Below, in pieces: positions 16,480-24,497 of a DNA stretch of 55,836 nucleotides (within the stretch, counting starts at the first letter, position 1; each line of letters starts with the position of its first letter). The stretch lies in assembly GCF_006538705.1 (NCBI RefSeq), contig NZ_BJLP01000025.1, forward strand, positions 1 through 55,836. The letters are read 5' to 3'. The position numbers and the translations under genes are program-made. The notes below the pieces were generated by a model. It was not told the origin of the DNA. It saw nothing but the letters and a program-made list of their open reading frames with translations, and did not search any database. This DNA is from Cellulomonas uda (GTDB lineage: Bacteria > Actinomycetota > Actinomycetes > Actinomycetales > Cellulomonadaceae).

Positions 16480-17565
16480 GTGCGGGTTGTCGTCCTGTGG
16501 GCGAACGACGAGTCGACCAACCTGGGCGTGCGTGCGCTCGCGCACGGGACCGCAGCCCTCGTCGAGCGGTCGTGGCCGGGCGCCGAGGTGGTCCACCTCT
16601 ACTACGGCTCGTCGGTGAGCCCGATGCCGCTGGGCAGCTGGCGGACGCTCGCCCGGGCGCGGGTGGACCGGCGACTGCCCCTGCGGGACTGGTTCGCCGG
16701 GTTCGACCTCGCGGTGGACACCCGTGGGGGTGACAGCTTCGCCGACATCTACGGCCTGGGGCGCCTCACGAACCAGAGCCTGGTCGCCGAGGTCGCCCGC
16801 AGCGCGGGTACGCCCGTGGTGCTCGGGCCGCAGACGGTGGGGCCGTTCCGCACGCGGCGGGGCACGGCGCTGGGGCGGTTCACCCTCGCGCGGAGCGCCG
16901 CCGTGATCGCGCGCGACGCGGTGAGCGCCGAGCACGCGACGCGCCTCGGGCGACCTGCCGACCTGCTCGCGACCGACGTGGTGTTCGCGCTCCCCCGCCC
17001 GGTGGTCGAGCGCACGCGCGACGTGCTGCTCAACGTCTCCGGGCTGCTGTGGGCGCCCAACCCGCACGTCGAGGCGGCACGCTACCGCGAGACCGTGCTC
17101 GACCTGTCCCGCAAGCTCGTCGCGTCGGGCCGCCGGCTCAGCCTCCTGGCGCACGTGCTCGACTCACCCGCCGTCGACAACGACGTGCCCGCGGTGCGCG
17201 AGCTCGCCGCCCTCCTCGACGACCCCGACGTCGAGGTGCTCGTCCCGCGGGACCTCGCGCACGTCCGCGAGCTCACGGCGTCCGCCCGGCTCGTCGTCGG
17301 CTCACGCATGCACGCCTGCCTCAACGCGCTGTCCTGCGCCACCCCTGCGGTCCCGCTCGCGTACTCGCGCAAGTTCGCCCCGCTGCTCGCGGGCCTCGGC
17401 TGGGACCACACGGTCGACCTGCGCACCGCGCCGAACCCCGTCGACGACGTGCTCGCGCTCGCCGACCGCCCGCTGGACGACGACGTCGAGGGTGCGCTCG
17501 CCCGCGCGGACGAGCTCCTCGCACCCGTCCCCGGCGTGCTGCACCGCGTCGGTGACGCCGGATGA
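16480..17565 (+). CDS. Polysaccharide pyruvyl transferase
   Basis: A 361-residue polysaccharide pyruvyl transferase. These enzymes move a carboxyethylidene (pyruvate ketal) group from phosphoenolpyruvate to a sugar of the polysaccharide, adding negative charge. Family features seen are the opening VVVLWANDESTNLGVRALAH, the GGDSFADIYG loop near residue 80, the VLGPQTVGPF segment, and near residue 270 the GSRMHACLNALSCATPAVPL motif with the catalytic-region Arg and His. The start is the GTG at 16480, preceded by GAGGAG six bases upstream. The frame is open far upstream, but only as shadow of the neighbouring minus-strand gene. The stop overlaps the next gene as ATGA. The gene heads a three-gene plus-strand operon with the FrhB-like gene and the flippase. 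Confidence 0.92.
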   Translation: MRVVVLWANDESTNLGVRALAHGTAALVERSWPGAEVVHLYYGSSVSPMPLGSWRTLARARVDRRLPLRDWFAGFDLAVDTRGGDSFADIYGLGRLTNQSLVAEVARSAGTPVVLGPQTVGPFRTRRGTALGRFTLARSAAVIARDAVSAEHATRLGRPADLLATDVVFALPRPVVERTRDVLLNVSGLLWAPNPHVEAARYRETVLDLSRKLVASGRRLSLLAHVLDSPAVDNDVPAVRELAALLDDPDVEVLVPRDLAHVRELTASARLVVGSRMHACLNALSCATPAVPLAYSRKFAPLLAGLGWDHTVDLRTAPNPVDDVLALADRPLDDDVEGALARADELLAPVPGVLHRVGDAG

Positions 17566-18773
17566 GCGCAGCGCTCGACCGCGCGGTCCGCCAGGTGGTC
17601 GCGGACGGGCTGTGCTCCGGGTGCGGCGCGTGCACGCTGCTCGACGCAGGGCTGACGATGCAGCCCAGCACCGCGGGATTCCTGCGTCCGGTGCGCACCG
17701 GCCCCGCGACGTCGGGCCCCGCGGACGTGCGCACGTTCGACCGCACGTGCCCGGGCCGCACGGTGCGCGCGCAACGCACCACCGGCTCGCGTCGGCACGA
17801 CGTGCTCGGACCGGTCGCCGGGTGCTGGGAGGCCTGGGCGACCGACCCCGAGCTGCGACGCCAGGGCAGCAGCGGCGGGGTGCTGAGCGCACTGCAGGCG
17901 TGGCTCGTCGAGACCGGGCAGGTCGTCGCGTCGACGGCCGCCGCCGCGGCGCGTGAGCCGCGCACGACGGTCGCGGTGACGATCACCACACGGCAGGAGG
18001 CGCTCGCCGCCGCGGGCTCGCGCTACGCCCCCGTCGCGGTGTGCGCGCAGGCGTCCGCGCTCGAGCCCGGTACCTCGACCGTCGGCAAGCCCTGCGAGGT
18101 CGCCGCCCTGCGTGCCCTGGTCGGCCACGGCGAGCAGTCCCCGCTGCTGCTGTCGTTCTTCTGCGCGGGGACGCCCTCGGCGCACGCGACCGGGCAGGTC
18201 CTGGCGCAGCTCGGCGTCGACGCCGACGAGCCGCTCACCGAGCTCTGGTACCGCGGCCGCGGCTGGCCGGGCCGGTTCACGGCACGCACCCGGTCCGGTC
18301 GCGAGGTCTCGACGTCCTACGAGGAGTCGTGGGGCTCGACGCTCGGCCGCGCGGTGCAGTGGCGCTGCAAGATCTGCCCCGACGGGATCGGGGAGAGCGC
18401 GGACATCACGGCGGGCGACCTGTGGCACGCGGACGAGCACGGCTACCCGGTGTTCACCGAGTCCGACGGCGTGAGCGCGCTCGTCGCCCGCACGCCACGC
18501 GGTCTCGACGTGGTGCGGCGCGCGATCGAGGCGGGCGTCATCGGCGCCCGGCCCGTCGACCCGGACACCGTCGCCGGCGTCCAGCCGCTGCAGCGCGCCC
18601 GCCGGCAGACCCTCGCCGGGCGGCTGGCCGGGGCACGGCTCGCGGGTGCGCGGGTCCCCCGCTTCCGCGGCTTCGGGCTCCTCCGGCTCGCCCTGGCGGA
18701 CCTGCGCGCGAGCGTGCGCACCGCGCGCGGGACGTTCCGCCGCGTGCGTCGCGGGGCGGCACGCGAGGCATGA
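17562..18773 (+). CDS. FrhB/FdhB-like iron-sulphur flavoprotein of polysaccharide clusters
   Basis: A 403-residue protein related to the coenzyme F420 hydrogenase/dehydrogenase beta-subunit family. The N-terminus has the cluster motif CSGCGAC (residues 18-24), the centre has GSSGGVLSALQAWL and GKPCEVAALRALV, and a second Cys pair lies in RCKICPDGIGESADITAGDL. Proteins of this type are frequent beside pyruvyl transferases in exopolysaccharide and mycothiol-like clusters, and probably carry FAD or F420 plus an iron-sulphur centre. Their reaction in glycan synthesis is not established; reduction of a sugar or of the pyruvyl donor has been suggested only by context. Overlap of start and stop codons with both neighbours (ATGA) indicates tight co-translation. 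Confidence 0.85.
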   Translation: MSAALDRAVRQVVADGLCSGCGACTLLDAGLTMQPSTAGFLRPVRTGPATSGPADVRTFDRTCPGRTVRAQRTTGSRRHDVLGPVAGCWEAWATDPELRRQGSSGGVLSALQAWLVETGQVVASTAAAAAREPRTTVAVTITTRQEALAAAGSRYAPVAVCAQASALEPGTSTVGKPCEVAALRALVGHGEQSPLLLSFFCAGTPSAHATGQVLAQLGVDADEPLTELWYRGRGWPGRFTARTRSGREVSTSYEESWGSTLGRAVQWRCKICPDGIGESADITAGDLWHADEHGYPVFTESDGVSALVARTPRGLDVVRRAIEAGVIGARPVDPDTVAGVQPLQRARRQTLAGRLAGARLAGARVPRFRGFGLLRLALADLRASVRTARGTFRRVRRGAAREA

Positions 18774-20233
18774 CCACCGACCTCGCCGGCCGCGCCGCAC
18801 GGGGCGCGTTCGCCACGACCCTCGGCCTGGGGGCGCGGCTCGTCATCCAGGTCGGCGGCGTGGTCGTGCTCGCGCGGCTGCTGTCCCCCCACGACTACGG
18901 CATCGTCGCGATGGTCCTGGCGATCGTCGGCGTCGGCGACCTGCTGCGCGACTTCGGCCTGAGCTCGGCCGCGATCCAGGCCCCGCACCTCACCACGGGC
19001 CAGCGCGACAACCTGTTCTGGACCAACAGCGGGATCGGGCTCGCGCTCGGCGGCGTGACGCTCGCGCTCGCCCACCCCATCGCCGCGTTCTACGACACGC
19101 CCGAGCTCGTCCCGGTCACCTACGCGCTGTCCGGCATGTTCCTGCTCAACGGGATGACCACGCAGTACCGCGCCTCGTTGGTGCGGACCATGCGCTTCCG
19201 GCTGGTCGCCACGGTGGACGTGCTCTCACCGGCGATCGCGCTCGTCGTGGCGGTCGTCATGGCCGTCCATGGAGCCGGTTACTGGGCGCTCGTCGTGCAG
19301 CAGCTCACGGCCGCCGCGTCGGGGCTCGTGCTGTTCGCGCTCGCCGGGCGCTGGGTGCCGGGGCGGTTCGACCGCGGTGCGCCGATGCGGCCGCTGTACT
19401 CGTTCGGGGCGCACCTGCTCGCCTCGCAGCTCGTCGGCTACCTGGCCAACAACGTCGACTCCCTGACGATCGGCCACCGGTTCGGCGCCGCCCCGCTCGG
19501 CCTGTACAACCGCGCGTTCCAGCTCCTGATGAACCCGCTGAACCAGGTGCGCGCGCCGAGCACGACGGTCGCGCTCCCGGTGCTGTCCAAGGCGGGCACG
19601 ACCCCCCAGTTCGACCGGATCGTCAAGGTCGGCCAGCTCACGCTCGCCTACCCCGTGTGCGTGGGGCTCGCGGTCGTCGTGGGGGTCGCGGAGCCCGTGG
19701 TGGACATCCTGCTCGGCTCGGACTGGTCGGGCGTCGCACCGCTGCTGCGGCTGCTGGCGGTCGCGGGCGCGTTCCAGACCCTCGCGTACGTCGGGTACTG
19801 GGTGTACCTCGCGCGCGGGCTGACGCGCCAGCTGCTGCACTACTCGACCGTCTCCGCGGTCATCCGGATCACGTGCGTGCTCGTCGGGAGCGTGTGGGGC
19901 GTGGTCGGCGTGGCCGCCGGCTACGCGATCGCGCCCATGCTCGCGTGGCCGCTGTCGCTGTGGTGGCTGAGCCGCATCACGCCCGTGCCGGTCGCCGCGC
20001 TGTACCGCGGCGCGGGCCGAGCGCTGTCGGTCGGGGTCGTCACGGGAGCGGCCGCATCGGCCACGACCTGGGCGCTCGACGGTCGTTCACCGTGGCTGCA
20101 GGTCGTCGCGGGCGTCCTCGCGGGGCTCGCGGGGGCGGCGATGCTGCTGCTGCTCGCGCGACCGCTGCGCGACGACGTCGCGGACCTGCGCGCCGCGCTC
20201 ACCGCCGCGCTGCGTCGTCCGCGCGCGGGCTGA
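18770..20233 (+). CDS. Wzx-type polysaccharide flippase (MOP superfamily)
   Basis: A 487-residue multispanning protein of the polysaccharide transporter branch of the MOP exporters, with about 12-14 membrane segments. Family signatures are AFATTLGLGARLVIQVGGVV near residue 13, VLARLLSPHDYGIVAM, and RFGAAPLGLYNRAFQLLMNP near residue 240. The start overlaps the FrhB-like stop as ATGA; the frame is open upstream only as shadow. Wzx proteins flip undecaprenyl-diphosphate-linked repeat units from the inner to the outer face of the membrane. The gene converges with the family 2 glycosyltransferase gene, and the two coding ends overlap by 35 bases, so there is no room for a separate terminator. Confidence 0.93.
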   Translation: MTTDLAGRAARGAFATTLGLGARLVIQVGGVVVLARLLSPHDYGIVAMVLAIVGVGDLLRDFGLSSAAIQAPHLTTGQRDNLFWTNSGIGLALGGVTLALAHPIAAFYDTPELVPVTYALSGMFLLNGMTTQYRASLVRTMRFRLVATVDVLSPAIALVVAVVMAVHGAGYWALVVQQLTAAASGLVLFALAGRWVPGRFDRGAPMRPLYSFGAHLLASQLVGYLANNVDSLTIGHRFGAAPLGLYNRAFQLLMNPLNQVRAPSTTVALPVLSKAGTTPQFDRIVKVGQLTLAYPVCVGLAVVVGVAEPVVDILLGSDWSGVAPLLRLLAVAGAFQTLAYVGYWVYLARGLTRQLLHYSTVSAVIRITCVLVGSVWGVVGVAAGYAIAPMLAWPLSLWWLSRITPVPVAALYRGAGRALSVGVVTGAAASATTWALDGRSPWLQVVAGVLAGLAGAAMLLLLARPLRDDVADLRAALTAALRRPRAG

Positions 20234-21152
20234 GCTCCGCGGGACGCCCGTACTCCACGACGACGTGACCGAACGCGCCGCCCAGCATCCCGACGCCCCG
20301 GCTGACGTTCCGACGCCCGACGAGCCCCGCCACCCGGTCGCGGCGCACCGCGGCGAGCGCCACGCGCAGACCACCCCCCACGACGCGCGCCCCGCCGCGG
20401 ACGACGTACGCGAGGCGTGCACGCGTGCGCTCGGCAGCCCCCTGCGCGACGGCGACCTGCGCCCGGGCCGCCGAGTTCCCGCTGCGCCTCGCCCGTGCGA
20501 GCACCCAGCCGGGCGTCGCGCGGTCGGTCGGCACGTGGTCCACGACGACCGCCTCGTCGCACCACACCATGCGGCCGCCGCGGCGCACGAGCGTGCGCGT
20601 GAACAGGGTGTCGCTGCCGCCGCTCAGCCCGAACCGCTCGTCGAACGTCACGCCGAGCGCGCGCACCTGCCGCACGTCGAGCAGCAGGTTGTTCGTGGCC
20701 GCGACGTCGGTCGTCGTGCCGGTGCGCAGACGGCGCCGCTCGAAGAACCGGCCCTCGTGCACCCAGGGCTCGACCTCGCCCGGGAACTGCGAGACCACCG
20801 CGCCGACCACGGCCGCCGGCAGCGTCCGCTCGTACTGCGCGAGCAGCGCGTCCAACCACCCCGGCTCCGGCGTCTCGTCGTCGTCGACGAACACCAGCAG
20901 GTCGGCGTCCGCGCACTCCGTCAGGGCGCGGTTGCGCCCCGCGGCGATGCCCGGCCGCGGCTCGTGCACGTACCGCACGCGGGCGTCGTCGAGACCCTCG
21001 ACCCACGCGCGCGCCGAACCGTCGGGGTCGTTGTCGACGACGAGCAGGGTCGCGTCGTGCGCCGCGGCCTGCGCGAGGAACGCGGGCACGGCCTGCGCCA
21101 GGTCCTGCGGGCGCCGGTACGTCAGCATCGCCACCACCACGGTCCGGCTCAT
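20199..21152 (-). CDS. Glycosyltransferase family 2
   Basis: A 317-residue GT-A fold transferase. The nucleotide-sugar-binding start VVVAMLTYRRPQDLAQA, the VVDNDPDGSA segment and the metal-binding DDD in LLVFVDDDETPEPGWLDALL (near residue 90) define family 2. The GGSDTLFTRTLVRRG segment in the middle corresponds to the acceptor-site ED-like region. The start ATG overlaps the stop of the next upstream gene (ATGA), so the two transferases are coupled. It is cytoplasmic or membrane-associated and should add one sugar to the lipid-linked unit. The sugar donor cannot be predicted. The C-terminal 90 residues are Ala/Arg-rich and hydrophobic (MLGGAFGHVVVEY), perhaps a membrane-binding helix. Confidence 0.9.
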   Translation of the reverse strand: MSRTVVVAMLTYRRPQDLAQAVPAFLAQAAAHDATLLVVDNDPDGSARAWVEGLDDARVRYVHEPRPGIAAGRNRALTECADADLLVFVDDDETPEPGWLDALLAQYERTLPAAVVGAVVSQFPGEVEPWVHEGRFFERRRLRTGTTTDVAATNNLLLDVRQVRALGVTFDERFGLSGGSDTLFTRTLVRRGGRMVWCDEAVVVDHVPTDRATPGWVLARARRSGNSAARAQVAVAQGAAERTRARLAYVVRGGARVVGGGLRVALAAVRRDRVAGLVGRRNVSRGVGMLGGAFGHVVVEYGRPAELSPRADDAARR

Positions 21153-22219
21153 CGCGCGGTCTCCTTCTCCCGGTCGCCCGCGTGCGCCCGGGCAGCGGCC
21201 AGCGCCTGCCGGTACGCCTGCGCGTGCCCGCGCGCGACGACGTCCCACGTCCGCCCCGACAGGTCGGGGCCGGGCGCGTCGGCGCTCGCGCGCACCGCGG
21301 CGAGCGCGTCGCGCAGCGCCCCCGGCGTGACAGCGCCGTCGTAGCGCTGGACCCACCGCTCCCCCACCTCGGCCGCGAGGTCGTCGGTCACGTCGTTGCG
21401 GGGGACCAGCACGGGCCGGCCCAGCGAGAGCGCGAGCAGCGCGGCCCCCGAGTTGTGCATGCGCCGGTAGGGCAGGACGACGAGCTCGGCGGACGACAGG
21501 TGCGCGACCAGCGCGGCGTCGTCCACGTACCGCAGGTCGAGCCCGACGCGCGGGTCGGCCGCGGCCCGTGCCCGCACCTCGTCGGCCACCGCCGGGGTCG
21601 TCGGGCGGCCCGCGACGACGAGCGAGAGCGCGTCGTCGTCGACGTCGCCGAACGCGTCGAGGAGGTCCTCGACCCCCTTGTACGGCCGGATCAGGCCCGC
21701 GTAGGCCAGCCGACCGGGTACCACCGGGACGCGCTCGTGCGGACGGGCCCACGCGACGTAGTCGCCGTGCGGGACCGTCGTCGCGCGCTCCGGGTCGGGC
21801 ACGGGCGTGCGGTCGGTGAGCCGCACCCACCACGTCGTGCGGCGGTCGCACCAGCGGATCACCGCGGCGGTCGCCCGGTCCGGCGACTCGTGCGGGTCGA
21901 GGTTGTGCGCGGTGCGCACGAGCGCCCGGCCGCCGCGCGAGGCCCGCCACACCGCGAGCGCGAACAGCACGCACGCCGCGACGTGCCGTACCCCGCTGCG
22001 GCGCTCGACGACGACCTCCGGCCAGTGCACGTGCAGCACGTCGAACGGCCGCAGCAGGGCCGCGGGCCACGAGAAGACCTCGACGTCGGCGTGCGTGCCG
22101 AGCTCGTCGCGCAGCTGCACCAGGTAGGGGTTCGTCGTCGCGCGCGGCCTGCGGAACGACTGGAGCACGCGCGGCCGGTCGGGCAGCGGACGGTTCCGGG
22201 CCGGGCCGCTCGTCGTCAC
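21149..22219 (-). CDS. Glycosyltransferase family 4-like
   Basis: A 356-residue GT-B fold transferase. The N-terminal half has the acceptor-domain features FDVLHVHWPE and LVRTAHNLDPHE. The C-terminal half starts with GRLAYAGLIRPYKGVEDLLD and has the donor-domain segment LPYRRMHNSGAALLALSLG. The classical E-x7-E pair is not present in the usual form, which is common in the GumK/WcaL-like branch with the HVHWPE motif. It is the promoter-proximal gene of a two-gene operon with the family 2 transferase. A GGGTGG box lies 45 bases ahead of its -10, placing it in the proposed regulon. The sugar transferred is unknown. Confidence 0.85.
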   Translation of the reverse strand: MTTSGPARNRPLPDRPRVLQSFRRPRATTNPYLVQLRDELGTHADVEVFSWPAALLRPFDVLHVHWPEVVVERRSGVRHVAACVLFALAVWRASRGGRALVRTAHNLDPHESPDRATAAVIRWCDRRTTWWVRLTDRTPVPDPERATTVPHGDYVAWARPHERVPVVPGRLAYAGLIRPYKGVEDLLDAFGDVDDDALSLVVAGRPTTPAVADEVRARAAADPRVGLDLRYVDDAALVAHLSSAELVVLPYRRMHNSGAALLALSLGRPVLVPRNDVTDDLAAEVGERWVQRYDGAVTPGALRDALAAVRASADAPGPDLSGRTWDVVARGHAQAYRQALAAARAHAGDREKETAR

Positions 22220-22312
22220 CGCTCGTCACACTCCTGATCGTCCGGCAGCACCCCTGTGGTGCGCCCCCGCGCGGCTCCTGCCAGGCGGTTCACCCCGTCA
22301 CTCCCGGTCCGG

Positions 22313-22363
22313 ACAGTACCCGCTGGGTTAGCATCCGTCAGTCCCTTGTGCCCGATTCCACCC
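22313..22363 (-). promoter_or_regulatory. Promoter of the two-transferase operon, GGGTGG box 45 bases from TACTGT
   Basis: On the minus strand the box GGGTGGAATCGGGC begins at 22363, a CTGACG -35-like hexamer follows, and the -10 TACTGT begins at 22318. The first 28 bases closely match the sugar-transferase promoter at 29.7 kb (GGGTGAAATCGGAC...CTGACC). Confidence 0.7.
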
Positions 22364-22404
22364 GGTCCGACACCGGGGAGCGCAGCACCCTCGGAGGCCT
22401 TGCC

Positions 22405-23331
22405 GTGACCGACCCCGCGCCCGAGCGAACGGCCGTCGTGGTCGTGAGCCACCGCTCGGCGGACCTCCTCGAGCGGCATCTCGCGCGCACGGTCGAGACC
22501 CTCGACGCCGACGTGGTCGTCGTCGACAACTCGCCGGCCGCGCAGGACCGCGCGCGGGCACGTGCCGTGGGCGAGGCGCACGGCTGGCACGTGGTCGAGT
22601 CGGCGAACGACGGGTTCGGCGCGGGGGTGAACCTCGCGGCCCGGCATGCGCTGGAGCGTGGGGCGCGCGCGTTCCTCGTCGTGAACCCCGACCTGTCGCT
22701 GCCGGGCGACGCCGCGCGCGCCCTGCTCGACGACGTGCTGGAGACGCCCGACCGCCTCGTCGCACCCGTGATCCTCGGCCCGCAGGGCGCGACGTGGTTC
22801 TCGGGCGGCACGATCGACCTGACGACGGGCCGGACACGCGCGAACGGCGCGACGCGGGACGACGACGTCGCGTGGCTGTCGGGCGCGTGCCTCGCCGTCA
22901 CCGCGGACGCGTGGGAGCGCGTCGGGGGCTTCGACGAGCGGTACTTCCTCTACTGGGAGGACGTCGACCTGTCGTGGCGCGCGCGGCAGGCGGGCCTGCG
23001 CCTCGCGGTCCGGCGGGACCTCGTCGCGACCCACGACATCGGCGGGACGCAGGAGCATGCGGGCACGCGCCGCCGCTCCGACACCTACTACGAGGAGAAC
23101 TGCCGCAACCGTCTCGTCTTCGCGGCGCACCACCTCGACCGCGCGGGGCGGCGCCGGTGGGCGCGCGGCTCGGCGGCGTGGGCGCGCGCGGTCGTCCTGC
23201 GGGGCGGCAAGCGTCAGCTCCTGCAGGGTCCCGGCCCGCTCCTGGCCGTCACGCGTGGCACGCTCGCGGGCCTGCGCTACGCGCGCCGCGACGCGACGCC
23301 GTGGCCCCCGACCGGCGCCCAGGGCTCGTGA
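22405..23331 (+). CDS. Rhamnosyltransferase-like glycosyltransferase family 2
   Basis: A 308-residue family 2 transferase of the WbbL/rhamnosyltransferase type. The protein shows VVVVSHRSADLLERHL at the start, VVVVDNSP, the GFGAGVNLAARHALE motif, VVNPDLSLPGDA (metal and donor site) and GFDERYFLYWEDVDLSWRAR, which is diagnostic of this subgroup. The GTG at 22405 has GGAGG seven bases upstream. An earlier GTG at 22348 lies inside the regulatory element of the divergent operon and has no ribosome binding site, so it is rejected. The stop overlaps the next transferase as GTGA. The donor is probably dTDP-rhamnose or a related deoxysugar, which is an inference from the subgroup. Confidence 0.9.
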   Translation: MTDPAPERTAVVVVSHRSADLLERHLARTVETLDADVVVVDNSPAAQDRARARAVGEAHGWHVVESANDGFGAGVNLAARHALERGARAFLVVNPDLSLPGDAARALLDDVLETPDRLVAPVILGPQGATWFSGGTIDLTTGRTRANGATRDDDVAWLSGACLAVTADAWERVGGFDERYFLYWEDVDLSWRARQAGLRLAVRRDLVATHDIGGTQEHAGTRRRSDTYYEENCRNRLVFAAHHLDRAGRRRWARGSAAWARAVVLRGGKRQLLQGPGPLLAVTRGTLAGLRYARRDATPWPPTGAQGS

Positions 23332-24497
23332 CCGGCACCGGCGCGCGGCGCCTCGCGGTCGTCCACCCGTCCACCGAGCTGTACGGCGCGGACCAGCAGA
23401 TGCTCGAGTCGCTCACGGCCGCGGTCGACGGAGGCTGGGACGTGACGCTGGTGCTCCCGGGCGACGGCCCGCTCGCGCCGCGCGCGGCGCAGCGGGGTGC
23501 CCGGGTCGTGACCGCGTCGTTCCCCGTGCTGCGCAAGTCGCTCCTGCGGCCGCGCGGCCTGGTCGACCTCGCCGTGGGGGGGACACGTGCGGTGGCCGCC
23601 GGGGCACGGTGGCTGCGGCGCGAGCGCGTCGACGCGCTGTACGTCAGCACGGTGACGCTGCCGACGTGGCTCGCGTCCGCGCGCCTGGCCCGCGTCCCCG
23701 CGCTGTGCCACGTCCACGAGGCGGAGGCGGACCAGCACCGGCTGGTCACCGCGGGCCTCACCGCGCCGCTGCTCGCGGCCACGCGGCTCGTGTCCAACAG
23801 CGCCGCGGCGCGCGACGCCCTCGGCGGCGCGTTCGGCTCGCTGCGCGAGCGCACGCGCGTCGTGCACAACGGCGTCCTCGGGCCGGTCGACGAGCCGGGG
23901 CCGCCGCCGGCGCGTGGCGACGGCGCGCTGCGCGTCGTGCTCGTCGGACGGCTGTCCCCGCGCAAGGGCAGCGACGTGGCGGTGGAGGCCGTGGGGCTGC
24001 TGGTCCGCGAGGGCCGGGACGTCCGCCTGCGGCTCGCGGGCAGCACCTTCGAGGGCTACGAGTGGTTCGAGCGGGACCTGCGTCGGCGGGTCGCGGAGCT
24101 GGGGCTCGACGAGCGCGTCGAGCTGCTCGGCTTCGTGCACCCGCCGTGGGGCGAGCTCGCGGACGCCGACGTGGCACTCGTGCCCTCGCGCGTCGAGCCG
24201 TTCGGCAACACGGCGGTCGAGGCGATGCTCGCGCGCCGGCCCGTCGTGGCGTCGGCCACGCAAGGCCTCGTCGAGGTGGTGCAGGACGGTCGGACGGGCC
24301 TTCTCGTCCCGCCCGACGACCCGCACGCGCTCGCGGCCGCGCTCCGCCGCCTCCACGACGACCCCGCCCTGCGCCGGGCTCTCGCCGACGCGGGGCGGGC
24401 CGAGGCCCTGGTGCGGTTCAGCACCGAGCGCTACGCCGGGGACGTGCGCGCCGAGCTCGACGCGCTCGTCCCCGGCCGGGTCACTGCCGCTCGGTGA
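23328..24497 (+). CDS. Glycosyltransferase family 4
   Basis: A 389-residue GT-B fold retaining transferase. The acceptor half begins RRLAVVHPSTELYGADQQML. The donor half opens with LRVVLVGRLSPRKGSDVAVE (near residue 200), and the E-x7-E catalytic pair lies in SRVEPFGNTAVEAMLARRPV. The GTG start overlaps the stop of the preceding transferase (GTGA) and is in frame with the family N-terminus. It forms a plus-strand two-gene operon with the rhamnosyltransferase-like gene. The 3' end overlaps the convergent beta-helix gene by 17 bases. It should add one sugar to the growing unit in the cytoplasm; the donor is unknown. Confidence 0.92.
   Translation: MTGTGARRLAVVHPSTELYGADQQMLESLTAAVDGGWDVTLVLPGDGPLAPRAAQRGARVVTASFPVLRKSLLRPRGLVDLAVGGTRAVAAGARWLRRERVDALYVSTVTLPTWLASARLARVPALCHVHEAEADQHRLVTAGLTAPLLAATRLVSNSAAARDALGGAFGSLRERTRVVHNGVLGPVDEPGPPPARGDGALRVVLVGRLSPRKGSDVAVEAVGLLVREGRDVRLRLAGSTFEGYEWFERDLRRRVAELGLDERVELLGFVHPPWGELADADVALVPSRVEPFGNTAVEAMLARRPVVASATQGLVEVVQDGRTGLLVPPDDPHALAAALRRLHDDPALRRALADAGRAEALVRFSTERYAGDVRAELDALVPGRVTAAR

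Noticed and set aside
10770..16733. 1987-codon open frame opposite the large secreted protein
   Set aside because: Low-complexity Arg/Val/Asp translation and no ribosome binding site; the minus-strand product has clear LamG, PKD and signal peptide.
22348..22404. Upstream GTG start for the rhamnosyltransferase-like gene
   Set aside because: It lies in the GGGTGG-box promoter of the divergent operon and has no ribosome binding site, whereas the GTG at 22405 has GGAGG.
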